Assembly (NCBI RefSeq): GCF_905147365.1
Contig: NC_056419.1
Coordinates: 9,307,501-9,371,500, forward strand
Direction: 5' to 3'
DNA from: Aricia agestis
Taxonomy: Eukaryota > Arthropoda > Insecta > Lepidoptera > Lycaenidae
DNA length: 64,000 nt
This document shows positions 24,901 to 33,422 of the stretch, piece after piece (position 1 is the first letter of the stretch; each line of letters opens with the position of its first letter). The notes below the pieces were generated by a model. It searched no databases and was not told the DNA's origin. It saw nothing but the letters and a program-made list of their open reading frames with translations. The translations under genes were made by a program, and so were the position numbers.

Positions 24901-27212
24901 TATGGCAGTTTAACGTCATGCCCTTTGGATTGTGCAACGCACCTGCCACATTTGAGCGACTCATGGAGTGTGTACTGGCAGGCTTAGTTGGAGAGGCTTG
25001 CTTAGTCTACTTGGATGACGTCATCATTGTTGGCCGCGACTTCGAGGACCATTTGCGAAACTTAGAACGAGTTTTCGCCAAAATAGAGGGGGCCAAGTTA
25101 AAGTTGAATCCGAAAAAGTGTCGTTTATTCAGGAGTAAGGTGAACTATCTCGGCCATGTTATCTCCAGTGATGGAATTCAGACGGACCCGGAGAAACTAG
25201 AAGCAGTCCAAAATTGGCCAACCCCTAAGAACAAAACCGAAGTGCGGGCATTTCTTGGCCTATGCTCCTACTACAGGCGTTTTGTTAAGGGATTCTCAGA
25301 GATAGCCAAGCCATTACATCGGCTGACAGAAGATAAACGACAGTTTATTTGGGACGAGACTTCCGAAGATTCTTTTCAGAAACTAAAGAAACATCTGTGT
25401 GAAACACCAATCCTGGGGTATCCACAACCTGAAGGTCAGTTTATAGTCGACACGGACGCAAGCAACACGGCCATTGGAGGGGTGTTATCTCAAAAACAGG
25501 GTGAAAGAGAAGTTGTAATTGCATATTTCAGCAAATCTTTATCTAAGCCAGAGAGAAACTACTGTGTGACAAGAAGAGAACTCTTGGCTGTCGTAAAGAC
25601 GCTACAACATTTCAGCAAGTATCTCATCGGCAGACAGTTTTTACTGCGAACTGATCACGCAGCCTTGAAGTGGCTACTACAATTCAAGAACCCAGAAGGC
25701 CAAGTAGCTCGATGGATTGAACAACTCCAGGAGTATGACTTCAAGACGGAACACCGCAGCGGAAAGGCACATGGGAATGCCGACGCACTTTCGCGAAGGC
25801 CGTGTCCGGAAGACTGCAAACATTGTGTTAAGCAGGAATCTAATGAAGTAACATTAAAGTTAGCGAAAACAAGTCCTTTGGGTCCATGGGAGAATGATGG
25901 TATGAGAGAGGCTCAAGAAAGAGATGACGACCTTCGACACATCATCACATGGAAGAAACGGGATGACGTAAAGCCAATCTGGAGTGAGGTTGCACCCACT
26001 GGCGCTGTCACTAAGGCGTACTGGGCGCAATGGGACAGTCTGATTCTTCAAAACGGAATACTTTACCGGAAATGGGAGAAGACCAACGGCAGAGAGTTCC
26101 ATCTTCAGATAGTTGTCCCAAGAACGAGAGTACCGGATGTTCTCCGTGAAATGCATGATGGCGTATCAGGAGGTCATCTAGGAGTAAAGAGGACGTTAAC
26201 GAAAGTGCGAGAACGATTCTACTGGTTGCATTGTCGAGATGATGTACAGGATTGGTGCCGCAAATGCACTACTTGCGCTGCAGTGAAGGGACCACAGACA
26301 AGGAGCCGTGGGAGCCTGCGCTTGTATAACGTTGGCGCACCGTGGGAACGAATCGCAGTTGACGTAGCTGGGCCATTTCCTGTAACGGAATCAGGAAACA
26401 AGTATTTCATGGTTGTCATGGATTACTTCACCAAATGGCCCGAAGTGTTCGCCATACCAAACCAGGAAGCTACAACAGTTGCTTCTAAGCTAGTCGAAGA
26501 AGTAATATCTCGCTTTGGTGTGCCTCTAGAAATCCATTCCGATCAGGGCAGGAATTTCGAATCGCAGGTCTTCCAGGAAGTGTGCAGAATTTTGGGAATG
26601 CATAAAACGAGGACCACCGCGTACCATCCACAGTCTGATGGAATGGTTGAGAGATTTAACCAGACCCTTGAGAGGCATTTGGCGAAATTGGTAGATGACA
26701 AACAAAAGGACTGGGACAAGTATATACCGCTCTTCCTTCTGTCGTACCGTACCGCCGAGCATGAGAGCATAAAAGCTACCCCGGCGTATGTCAATTACGG
26801 TAGAGAACTACGAGTACCAGTAGACCTTTTGACAGGAGGATCACCGGAAGAACCAAAGACCGTACCAGATTATGTCAGCGATTTAAGGGAAAAGATGCGT
26901 TATATACACGCCATGGTTCGGGAAAATGGGTTACAGTCAAGTGAGAACATGAAGACCAGATACGACCGGAAATCGAATACAAGCGGTTTCGAAGAAGGGT
27001 CACTGGTGTGGCTGCATAACCCAACTCGCCGAAAAGGCAAATCTCCAAAGTTGCAGACCAAGTGGGACGGCCCATACAAAGTGGTTACCCGATTGAATGA
27101 CGTGACTTACAGGATCCAAAAGCAACCAAGAGGGACATTCAAAGTGGTACACATAGACCGTCTGGCGCGTTACCATGGCAGTAACAATGATGCTCGGGAC
27201 GAGCATCTCTAA
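21966..27212 (+). CDS. Gag-Pol polyprotein of Ty3/gypsy retrotransposon
   Basis: One ORF of 1748 codons carries all retrotransposition functions without a gag/pol frameshift. I take the ATG at 21966 because the frame upstream offers only TTG. Residues about 30-125 are a Pro/Thr/Ala/His-rich low-complexity tract made by a GC-rich minisatellite. Then follow Gln/Ser-rich coiled-coil repeats (about 145-240), a capsid-like region, and a CCHC zinc knuckle at 505-518. Next come the protease with DTGA at 598, reverse transcriptase with YLDD at 1015-1018, and RNase H with its first Asp at 1162. The integrase has an HHCC zinc domain and the catalytic D1466, D1526 and E1562 (35 residues between the last two), and a GPY/F-like module follows near 1715. 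Every catalytic motif I checked is intact. Transcription is driven by the 5' LTR. Confidence 0.95.
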   Translation: MPLTPREDFKGSVRTRAQRAAAIDSERGVAEATPTGDQAPPTEGQAPPTGPAHMAPPTGHAHQAPPTLAEATPAGSAHRDTPTGHAPQAPPTLGMATPTGSAHQATPTQATPTSSAHRAPSAQPLPTGSSHHASPVASAAPQVAPQLQSLIELIQALQESQDRKFGALQESQKAESQALKDSQKAMMEAQDRKLGALQDSQRAEIHALQESQDRKLGALQESQERKLGAEIRVIRESQEQQKDLQEKALGAIKDVSDTVVKLRKDVDVMDERVTGLGVDMENVKTGLTELQKWKVRVETTGIATSSGTSVVVQGPRVKVPPYDGTTSWNAYRQQFQTVASANGWNDEQCLTALTVALRGQALSVLEAHTGNGFKDLMEALESRYGERHLEHVFRAQLRDRVQRPGEGLQQWALEIEKLVKKAHPGADSKMIDTNIVQAFVDGIRDLEVRAAVRLRHHTSLKEALAHALEVEAVRRDIRQTYKIREVSEEVKEVKAPTKRSSGAMCYKCGERGHLQLNCPQKETQMARMKMLEERLEQMEELQKQGASFPARDQGNRTKGRVLADTEEAPITVISQACSGNSLVIQGTINRTDCKMTLDTGASRTIVNPNLVKAARRHKRRINCRLLTASGQPIPVLGEMSVTINVGGSSYPHDVIVAEIMDDCILGLDFMKKHNCRINVADGVFKCGEEEIFILGGACGKVECVKKVIIPGRAEARVLVKLPPAGKKKSNRCVLIEDTPTKTSAHKLMTARTLVSGSSNAVVRVLNLGDREFCLNKGDVIGKCEEVVWMRKCNSITGSDSANPSNYGIVTELLDDCKSNLTYSQSMKAKKFLQRHANIFSSQDGDLGRTSMVQHRIDTGSENPIRQRARRIPIAKEKEVEGLLEDMRRNKIIEPSASPWCSPVVLVKKKDGSTRFCVDYRRLNDVTKKDSYPLPRIDDTLDTLSGMKWFSTLDLKSGYWQVEIHPKDKEKTAFSTGKGLWQFNVMPFGLCNAPATFERLMECVLAGLVGEACLVYLDDVIIVGRDFEDHLRNLERVFAKIEGAKLKLNPKKCRLFRSKVNYLGHVISSDGIQTDPEKLEAVQNWPTPKNKTEVRAFLGLCSYYRRFVKGFSEIAKPLHRLTEDKRQFIWDETSEDSFQKLKKHLCETPILGYPQPEGQFIVDTDASNTAIGGVLSQKQGEREVVIAYFSKSLSKPERNYCVTRRELLAVVKTLQHFSKYLIGRQFLLRTDHAALKWLLQFKNPEGQVARWIEQLQEYDFKTEHRSGKAHGNADALSRRPCPEDCKHCVKQESNEVTLKLAKTSPLGPWENDGMREAQERDDDLRHIITWKKRDDVKPIWSEVAPTGAVTKAYWAQWDSLILQNGILYRKWEKTNGREFHLQIVVPRTRVPDVLREMHDGVSGGHLGVKRTLTKVRERFYWLHCRDDVQDWCRKCTTCAAVKGPQTRSRGSLRLYNVGAPWERIAVDVAGPFPVTESGNKYFMVVMDYFTKWPEVFAIPNQEATTVASKLVEEVISRFGVPLEIHSDQGRNFESQVFQEVCRILGMHKTRTTAYHPQSDGMVERFNQTLERHLAKLVDDKQKDWDKYIPLFLLSYRTAEHESIKATPAYVNYGRELRVPVDLLTGGSPEEPKTVPDYVSDLREKMRYIHAMVRENGLQSSENMKTRYDRKSNTSGFEEGSLVWLHNPTRRKGKSPKLQTKWDGPYKVVTRLNDVTYRIQKQPRGTFKVVHIDRLARYHGSNNDARDEHL
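22057..22335 (+). repeat. GC-rich coding minisatellite in gag
   Basis: Irregular tandem copies of 'ccgcccactggc' and 'acgcccaccag' units encode PPTG/HAHQAPPT-type repeats. The antisense strand is also open (21927-22403), a side effect of the repeat composition. Such a tract is unusual for gypsy Gag and probably varies in length between copies. Confidence 0.85.
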
Positions 27213-27223
27213 GAGGGGAGTAG
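27211..27223 (+). promoter_or_regulatory. Polypurine tract
   Basis: 'aagaggggag' abuts the 3' LTR and overlaps the gag-pol stop codon. It is the expected plus-strand primer of the retrotransposon. Confidence 0.85.
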
Positions 27224-27765
27224 TGTTACGGTACATGGTATACGGACACGTGGCGCGCAAGTACATACTCGAACCTTCTAAAAAGGTCCAATGTTTGTTT
27301 ACGTGCTTACCCTTTATTTGTTAGCGTATTTGAATTTAGACCTTATGACTGAGTCCATAAGGTCTAAATTAAATTCAACTTACTGCACTTATCGCAAGGA
27401 CGGCAGTTTTATTGTGGTACATGCCCGAGCTTCCTAGAAATTTCCCACGGTTGTTTACTTGTTTGCGTGAATCGGGAAATTTCTGGAATTCGTCTCGCCA
27501 TATAAAAAGAGCCGCAGGCAGGTCCGGAAGTCAGTTCAATCTGAGCGATCGACGCGACATCAAGTGATCAATAGTGAGTGAACCAGTGAAACCTGCGACT
27601 TGGCTACGACCTAGGACAGTGATAGTGCTTAGTGATTGGACCTAGTGATTAGTGTTTGGACTTAGTGCTAAGTGTTGTGACCTAGTGTTTAGTGCAGTGT
27701 TAATAAAGTCTTCAAGAGAGTCACCAGGTCTTTCTCTCCAAATCCTCGAACCCTAGCACGTAACA
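27224..27765 (+). repeat. 3' LTR of gypsy element
   Basis: A 542-bp copy of the 5' LTR with the same TATA and poly(A) signals. I saw no difference between them when reading, which implies recent insertion. Confidence 0.95.
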
Positions 27766-28264
27766 TTATTTTTTTAATTTTTGCTATAATTATTGAAATT
27801 ACAGTATAGAAAAACCTTGATTATTAATAATGTGTTCATATCACACTTCATAAGTCATCACATCACATTTAAAAAATTAAGTGTTTCTGAAATTACTTGC
27901 TAGTGAAGAAATATTTTTTGCTCTAGTTTTTAACAACAAATTAAGTAGGTCTGTATTATAAGAACAAGATTGCATGTATGTGAAATATTTCCTCAAAACC
28001 ATTAATTATATTGTATCTTTAAAAAAAGTAAGGTACGCGAAGTAAACATAACAATATGATAACACGATCCGACATCTTCGCAGGCGGCGCGGTCGTGTGT
28101 GACTAATACCCGCGAATCAGCAGTAAAAAAAGTGTTACAGAAACATCCGAAACAATGATCGGCTTGGCCGACTAGTCGGCCGATTAGTCGGCTACTTTGA
28201 AGCCGACTAATCGGCTAGTCGGCTAGTTGGCCAAAGTCATGATCGGCACATCTCTAATCTCTAT

Positions 28265-28763
28265 GCATCTATCAGTGACATAAATTGATTTAAAATCGTA
28301 GAACACGTTATATCAGTGCTTGCAGTCATTTTCCGAGCATATCGCGGGGTTATCTATGTGCACGCGATCCCGCCATTTTCCTTTGCATTCTATTTGCTCC
28401 ATGTTTCTAGGAACGCGTCTACTTCATGGAATACTAGCGCTAATACTAGATTTACGTGTACACTAAGTAATTAAAATTGGGCTGGTACACTAAAAAATTT
28501 GTAATTATTAGTGCATTAGTCTTATTTAATCAGAAGTATTAGCAGAAACCATCCACCCACCCACGTCCATTTCTTAGGACATTGACTAAAAAACATTTTT
28601 ACTTGTGATGAGGACAAAACATAATATTATAATGGCAATTAATTATTATGCTTCAACATCATCATTGTGAAAAAAAATATTTATCAAGGTCCACTTTTTG
28701 ACGTGATGACTGATGAGTGATGACCCACGTGATGTGGGAACATACATACACACATAAACTCTT
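28265..28763. other. Gene-free stretch
   Basis: AT-rich sequence without a recognisable exon, RNA gene or bounded repeat. Confidence 0.5.
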
Positions 28764-28870
28764 AAAAGGCCGAACGCACCTGCAGCTCTTCTGATGTTGC
28801 GAGTGTCCGTGGGCGACGGTAGTTGCTTTCCATCAGGTGACCCATTTGCTCGTTTTCCCCCTTATTTCAT
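28764..28870 (+). repeat. Lepidopteran LINE 3' tail
   Basis: The phrases 'cgcacctgcagctcttctg' and 'gctttccatcaggtgaccca' are those of an extremely abundant non-LTR retrotransposon tail in moths and butterflies. This is my strongest single clue to the host order. Confidence 0.7.
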
Positions 28871-29312
28871 AAAAAAAATACAAACATTTCCTCTTATAAT
28901 ATTAGATTGCTCAATTACATTTAATTAATGTTCCACTCTGAGTGCGGCAGTGAGTTCCAAAAGCCTGATAGACGTACGAACTTAAAGCACACGGGTTCGC
29001 GAACTTACTCGGCTCGCGTCGGTGACACACGAGAATCGCTCACACTGGATTACCATGCCCTCAGGCTCGCGGCCTGCGGCTCGCGGCTCTTCGCTGACAC
29101 ACAGGCGATTAAGATCGTCGAGCCATAAGTCCGCGTACTTACTCGCACGTCTGTCTCCCCTTTCAATCTTACAAAGCAATACAACAATTAGCTCACATTT
29201 AGCTTAGGTCTAAAGAATGTTGAGGAATAAACTAAAATGAAATATAATTATTAGGTATAATAAATATCTTTATTTTATGATATCACACGTTGATTATAAA
29301 TATATGTAGAAG
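28871..29312. other. Stretch of unknown nature, CpG-bearing
   Basis: Positions 28935-29160 are relatively GC-rich ('cggctcgcgtcggtgac', 'gcggcctgcggctcgcgg') and open on both strands for about 65 codons. I recognise no domain or splice structure. It could be a repeat or an unidentified exon. Confidence 0.35.
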
Positions 29313-29440
29313 TTGATTCATAGGCAGAAGCTGAACCTGCGTAATTTGGTCGCGTTATGTCAAACCCGCCCGACAGATCACGACTGATATTGAATTGACA
29401 TAGACCGACCAAATCACGTAGATCAGCCAGATGATTATAC
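29313..29440. mobile_element. MITE family B, left copy
   Basis: The sequence 'gttgattcatagg...ggtcgcgttatgtca...ccgacagatcacgact' matches 45422-45541 in reverse orientation. The other copy has recognisable TIRs ('attgattcctatg' and its complement). No coding capacity. Confidence 0.6.
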
Positions 29441-29829
29441 CCTTTGATGATTCGATTTAAATGTTACATGAGTCATGACCATACAACAAAGAGATTAGAT
29501 GTCATGGTATCTTTTTGTTGTATGGTTATTAGTTATTTCATTATTTCAATTGCATCTCTTTATTTACGTTCATATAACAGAATGGTAAATTCTAATATTT
29601 TGTACAAAGCAGGTGCATACAGCCAAAATATACATATGTCATTATTTTAAAATAGTATGGAGACAACCTTGCTAATAATTATTATTATTATAGTTGCAGA
29701 AAAAATATTTAAAAATCTAACTGGAATTTACAACTGACTCCAACGCAAAAATCCTAATGTCCATCCATCCAGTTTTTTTTTTCTTCTGAGTGTTATCTGC
29801 GATCAATCCACGGATTATAAGCAGATGTG
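29441..29829. other. Gene-free stretch
   Basis: AT-rich. A 68-codon ORF at 29444-29650 has no recognisable domain. A near-palindromic pair 'catacaacaaagagat' / 'tttttgttgtatgg' lies at 29480-29526. Confidence 0.5.
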
Positions 29830-29926
29830 CCCCGCGTTCTACTTGACGTTAAAAACGATCAAAACGCTCAAAATTAGAGGCATTTTGAGCGTTTTGATCA
29901 TTTTTAACGTCAAGTGGAACGCGGGG
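29830..29926. repeat. 45-bp near-perfect foldback
   Basis: Arms 29830-29874 and 29882-29926 pair at 43 of 45 positions around a 7-nt spacer (core 'gatcaaaacgctcaaaa'). It lies just outside the TIR element that received the viral insertion. This could be a foldback MITE. Confidence 0.85.
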
Positions 29927-30089
29927 GTGGTGAACTGATGTTGACATCCAGTATACATTTTTTTTCGAATTGTTGAACCCTACTGGTGTCGTACCCAACG
30001 TTTTTATTTATTACTAGCTGTCCCGGCAAACGTTTCTTTGCCATAATATAAAGTAGGTATTTCGCCCGTATTATTTTATTGAAGTGACT

Positions 30090-30103
30090 AAATAAGTATG
30101 TCA
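30090..30103 (+). repeat. Target-site duplication, 5' copy
   Basis: 'aaataagtatgtca' recurs exactly at 44688-44701. Left of it lies the first half of the repeat seen whole at 20282-20535, and right of the second copy lies the other half. It contributes the ATG at 30098 that opens the apparent N reading frame. Confidence 0.85.
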
Positions 30104-30130
30104 AGTGTATCAATCTCTGCGACAGCAAAC

Positions 30131-31141
30131 ATGGTGTACACGATATCAGAATCCGAAGGTACAAACCTGATAAATACAATCAAGAACTACACTTACATAA
30201 AGAATTGGAGGGCGTGTCATACAGTGGGAGGGGAGCTGGTAGACGGGGCTCTCAAGTACACCGATGATTTAATCCTGTCAACCGTACTCTCTTACCTGGC
30301 GCCATTCTCCACGGAATGTATGTCGGGCGCAAGGGAGGCTCTGTATCCTCCTGGTGGGGAGCTTAAGAACCGAGAGGATGTAGAGCAGGGGATACTGGCG
30401 GTGGTCTTAACATCGTACATGACGCTGGCGAAACCTCCAACCGCGAACAATACCCCTGCGTATACGAAACGATGGAAGGCCGCACTGGCTTCCTTAAATA
30501 TAATGGACCGAGTCCCCATCACAGCGTGGTCGGGGGTAGTTGAGCTGGCCTCCTTGTTTTGTAATATTGTTTCTGGGAGACAGGATCTCAGAGCAGAGAT
30601 AGTCAGGAGGATGGTGACCATCACCAAGACGGGAGCTGAGAGCGCAGTATTAGCGCAGATAAAACTAGTATGGGAATACTCAGCTTTGAAGGGAGTGTTA
30701 TTCATGGATGCTTTCATAAAATCACATTGCCGTGTTTTAGAAATCCCGGCCGTTCTTGACCAGGCCCTGGAGATGAAGGAGATGTGGGAGAAGGCGAAAA
30801 GCACTGATAAAAACCTGGCGTACAGCAGGGTCCTGGATCAAAACGCCCACCCGGAGTTAAACCACTCGAAATACCCAGACTTATATTATGCTGCAGTTTC
30901 TTATGCCCGTCTGCATAAGCTGATGGGCGACAACTTTATGATATCAAAAAGTCATAGCTCTTCCTATGTTCACCTTATAGATAAATACCTAAGTAAATCC
31001 GCGCAGGTAGAGCTCGGGGAAATGTCCGAGGCTGTGAAGGACAAGTTAACCAAGCTAGGATACCCTGTTACTCGTAGGAGGAGAAGAGATGAAGAGGAGG
31101 ACGAAGAAGAAGCTGGTCCGTTTCGCCGAACACGGCATTAG
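30131..31141 (+). CDS. N: Endogenous viral nucleoprotein-like ORF (N)
   Basis: In a mononegavirus N coats genomic RNA. This is assigned as N mainly from its first position and from L downstream; I do not recognise a specific family signature. The frame is open from 30098, but that ATG lies in the host-derived duplication, so I prefer the ATG at 30131 (336 residues). The protein is mostly helical in appearance. It ends in an Arg cluster (RRRRRR) followed by an acidic run (DEEEDEEE), resembling a nuclear localisation signal. No stop or frameshift is present, in contrast to L. Expression would need a host promoter. It could be a young relic or an ORF kept by selection. Confidence 0.75.
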   Translation: MVYTISESEGTNLINTIKNYTYIKNWRACHTVGGELVDGALKYTDDLILSTVLSYLAPFSTECMSGAREALYPPGGELKNREDVEQGILAVVLTSYMTLAKPPTANNTPAYTKRWKAALASLNIMDRVPITAWSGVVELASLFCNIVSGRQDLRAEIVRRMVTITKTGAESAVLAQIKLVWEYSALKGVLFMDAFIKSHCRVLEIPAVLDQALEMKEMWEKAKSTDKNLAYSRVLDQNAHPELNHSKYPDLYYAAVSYARLHKLMGDNFMISKSHSSSYVHLIDKYLSKSAQVELGEMSEAVKDKLTKLGYPVTRRRRRDEEEDEEEAGPFRRTRH

Positions 31142-31186
31142 CGAGGTCTCTTTTTTAGATGTAAGCTTATTCTGTGTCTGCGCTAT

Positions 31187-31206
31187 TCTTTAAGAAAAAA
31201 CTGACC
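31187..31206 (+). promoter_or_regulatory. Viral N/P gene junction
   Basis: 'tctttaagaaaaaactgacc' combines a U-run polymerase-stuttering signal with a gene-start motif, ten bases before the P ATG. It works only for the viral polymerase and is now a relic. Confidence 0.75.
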
Positions 31207-31215
31207 TAAATCAAG

Positions 31216-31788
31216 ATGATTAACGAGGATCAATACGACGAGGACGAACTGTTTGGGGCTGCCCAAGAGAAGTTGCAGCTGAAAACGAAAGGGGAAATAC
31301 TCACCCAGGGTGTCACAGAGGCGGGGGACAGCAGAGGAGGAGCGAGAGGAAGAACATCCGCTAAGACCTCCGCGGGGGGATCCGGAAGAAGAGCGACCCG
31401 GGCCACATCAAGAACGAGCTCCACGCAAGAAACTCTCACGGTAATTGAGGAACACCCTGGCAAGCGCAGAAGGTCGGGGTCCGACGACGAACAGGATCCA
31501 CACAGGACTGATCCCTGCCAAAGTCCCGATGTTCTAACGTCCATTATGACCATGCTGACTGATATCCAGAAAAGACAGACTGAGATTCTACTTGTTGTGA
31601 CAGACATTCAAAAGAAAGCTATTCAGGATCGACAAAGGCTGGCTAACATGGAACTACGCGTTGAAAACTTGCAAAAAGCTAGAATGATGGCTCTCACCCA
31701 GCCCACCTCCGTGGAAGCACAGCCCCAAGCCTCAGGGGGCACGACTCCACATACAGACGGTATCGCGGGGGGTGTTTCACTCTTTTAA
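31216..31788 (+). CDS. P: Endogenous viral phosphoprotein-like ORF (P)
   Basis: Second gene, 190 codons, intact. It has an acidic N terminus (about 1-15), a low-complexity Gly/Arg/Ser/Thr middle (40-100), and a predicted coiled coil at about 105-155 with regularly spaced Ile/Leu. This is the usual build of a mononegavirus P, which tethers L to the N-RNA template and oligomerises through its coiled coil. P proteins are barely conserved in sequence, so the call rests on position, size and composition. It is followed directly by the next gene junction. Confidence 0.7.
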   Translation: MINEDQYDEDELFGAAQEKLQLKTKGEILTQGVTEAGDSRGGARGRTSAKTSAGGSGRRATRATSRTSSTQETLTVIEEHPGKRRRSGSDDEQDPHRTDPCQSPDVLTSIMTMLTDIQKRQTEILLVVTDIQKKAIQDRQRLANMELRVENLQKARMMALTQPTSVEAQPQASGGTTPHTDGIAGGVSLF

Positions 31789-31795
31789 CAGTGTC

Positions 31796-31817
31796 ATCTT
31801 TAAGAAAAACGGTGACC
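31796..31817 (+). promoter_or_regulatory. Viral P/M gene junction
   Basis: 'ctttaagaaaaacggtgacc' repeats the junction pattern seen at 31187 and begins 8 nt after the P stop codon. Confidence 0.75.
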
Positions 31818-32117
31818 ATAGGAAACATGAAGTGGGAAGAGCGCCCGTCTTGTTCAACGTGCCATTGGAGTTGTTCAAGATATCCGCGTATAGAATAGTC
31901 TATAGAAAAAAAATAGAAACTCACCCAGGCCGCCCTCATCTGCGACAGGGGAAAAGAGCCCGTCCTATATAATATGGAAGAGCCAGAAGTCTGTTTCAAA
32001 CAACAGGGAGAAAGGGCCATTCTCAACATTACAAGATTTTCTGAAGCTCCTTACAAAGTGAAAGGCTGGTCTATCCTCTTACAGGAGTACACATGTGTCA
32101 CTCACTTTTTCTTCTGA
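31818..32117 (+). pseudogene. Degraded gene in the matrix-protein position
   Basis: Between the P junction and G no frame stays open. One frame is open to 31972 and another from the ATG at 31974 to a stop at 32115-32117 (47 codons). The first ATG after the junction (31827) opens only a short frame. The two open pieces lie in different frames, so at least one frameshift has occurred. Total coding length is well below the usual 130-200 codons of a mononegavirus M, so part may be deleted. Function is inferred from position only. Confidence 0.6.
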
Positions 32118-32129
32118 GGATCCTATAGT

Positions 32130-33389
32130 ATGACGCAAAGTCTGGCATTCTCGCGCAGCGCTCTGCCCGACGACCCCACACCGGGATGTCCCTCTGAGTA
32201 CGTGCAATACCTTCATTCTGAAGACCTGCCTAAACTTTGCGAGTGGTCCTGGCCACACGAAACCAAGACAACAGTGAAGGTGTGTCAGACGAAAATGGGT
32301 TTCTTAGAGAACAGTCCGAGCGGGTTCTATGTGGATGGGGTAAGAGCCACATGCGGGCAATATCTGTGTACTACAGATTCCGGGAAATATTTTGTGCATA
32401 CCACTAGTCTAGAAAACATAGCTGGAAGGGTGGCATCTTCAGAGATAGTGACGGATGCCTTGTGCACATCAGAATACTGTATAAACCCAACAAGCATGGC
32501 ACTATACAAAGTCTCCGAGCCTCTTGATCCAGCTCCTGGATGGGATCGAGCTTTTCTATCCACATCAGGAGAGACTCTGGCCTGGAAAAAGGCTACATAC
32601 ACGGTCACCAGAGCGAGACGAGACACCCCGGAGGATCAACATAAAATCATGTATCTGGAGGAAGAGACCATGAGGCTCTCCAGAGAGACAAACATGCTGT
32701 GTCACATCATTCAACAAATAAGATCGCTGTTCTGGATGACCACAGCCTTTGCACCTACCTCTCTCGCACGCCAGATACTATCCAGAGAAGACATAGTGGC
32801 AGAATCAGATGGTCCGATTCTTATGGTATGGGGATGCACAGTGGTGACAGAGTGGAATTACGTCCCGTGTTCTGTATGCTATGAGTGGCCCAAGGTGACA
32901 TACACCATACTTGATCACAACGGGGAGAACAGAAGCTTGACAGAATATAAAAATCCCGCCACTGACGAGATAATGGAGAGAAGCTCAAAGGTTTCCTGCA
33001 GACCTAGATACCTCCATGAGAATAACACAACCATGATACTAGTGAACGGAAGCATACATGCCATCACAGAGCCCCTGCCCAACATCAGCCTATCACCGCG
33101 TCCTGAAGATAAAACCCTAACCCCACCAACCTGGGGGTCTGACACCACCGCCGCCTCCAATCACGCCACTATTCCCATCACCATAGATGATATGGGCACA
33201 TATAACCCGGAGGAAGAAACCCTGGGCATGATACTGCACCACATGCATAGACGTGACCTTCTTCCTGTGCTTCTGGGTGCTCTCATTTTTCTTATCTCAA
33301 TAACATTTATCAAGTTCTTATTCAAACTACGAGATGACATCAAAACTGTAAAAGACAGGCAGGACAGCCTCCTATTTGCGTTGAAATGA
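32130..33389 (+). CDS. G: Endogenous viral envelope glycoprotein-like ORF (G)
   Basis: An open frame of 419 codons with ectodomain features. There are many cysteines. Predicted N-glycosylation sites lie at N267, N298, N299, N306 and N318. A basic furin-type site RARR lies at 161-164. A membrane span lies at about 377-398, followed by a short charged tail. This is the organisation of a type I fusion glycoprotein. No signal peptide is visible: the N terminus is polar and the frame is closed just upstream, so the 5' end is probably lost or shifted. No gene junction separates it from the degraded M region, which supports a small deletion there. Virus family was not assigned from this protein. Confidence 0.75.
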   Translation: MTQSLAFSRSALPDDPTPGCPSEYVQYLHSEDLPKLCEWSWPHETKTTVKVCQTKMGFLENSPSGFYVDGVRATCGQYLCTTDSGKYFVHTTSLENIAGRVASSEIVTDALCTSEYCINPTSMALYKVSEPLDPAPGWDRAFLSTSGETLAWKKATYTVTRARRDTPEDQHKIMYLEEETMRLSRETNMLCHIIQQIRSLFWMTTAFAPTSLARQILSREDIVAESDGPILMVWGCTVVTEWNYVPCSVCYEWPKVTYTILDHNGENRSLTEYKNPATDEIMERSSKVSCRPRYLHENNTTMILVNGSIHAITEPLPNISLSPRPEDKTLTPPTWGSDTTAASNHATIPITIDDMGTYNPEEETLGMILHHMHRRDLLPVLLGALIFLISITFIKFLFKLRDDIKTVKDRQDSLLFALK

Positions 33390-33412
33390 TCTTTAGAAAA
33401 AACAGGGTGACC
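33390..33412 (+). promoter_or_regulatory. Viral G/L gene junction
   Basis: 'tctttagaaaaaacagggtg' plus 'acc' matches the other junctions. It follows the G stop directly and precedes the L ATG at 33423 by 10 nt. Confidence 0.75.
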
Positions 33413-33422
33413 TACCGCTAAG

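Larger units (their letters stand above)
21398..27765 (+). mobile_element. Complete Ty3/gypsy LTR retrotransposon
   Basis: Two 542-bp LTRs bound the element. A tRNA-Leu primer-binding site, a single gag-pol ORF and a purine tract just before the 3' LTR follow the canonical order. The 4-bp target duplication TTAT occurs at 21394-21397 and 27766-27769. By eye the LTRs are identical and the ORF has no stop, so the copy is young and may be able to transpose. No envelope ORF is present. The order protease, RT, RNase H, integrase defines Ty3/gypsy (Metaviridae). I did not assign a clade. Confidence 0.95.
21309..28256. mobile_element. hAT-like non-autonomous element split by a gypsy insertion
   Basis: The left end 'tagagatgtgccgactagtc' at 21309 mirrors the right end '...gatcggcacatctcta' at 28256. 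The flanks 'atatctat' (21301-21308) and 'atctctat' (28257-28264) match at 7 of 8 bases, fitting a hAT duplication. Both ends carry repeated 'gactagtcgg' subterminal motifs. Removing the retrotransposon leaves about 570 bp, too short for a transposase. Confidence 0.75.

Noticed and set aside
30098..30130. ATG at 30098 as the native start of viral N
   Set aside because: It lies in the 14-bp target duplication, so it is host DNA; the next in-frame ATG at 30131 is the likely viral start.
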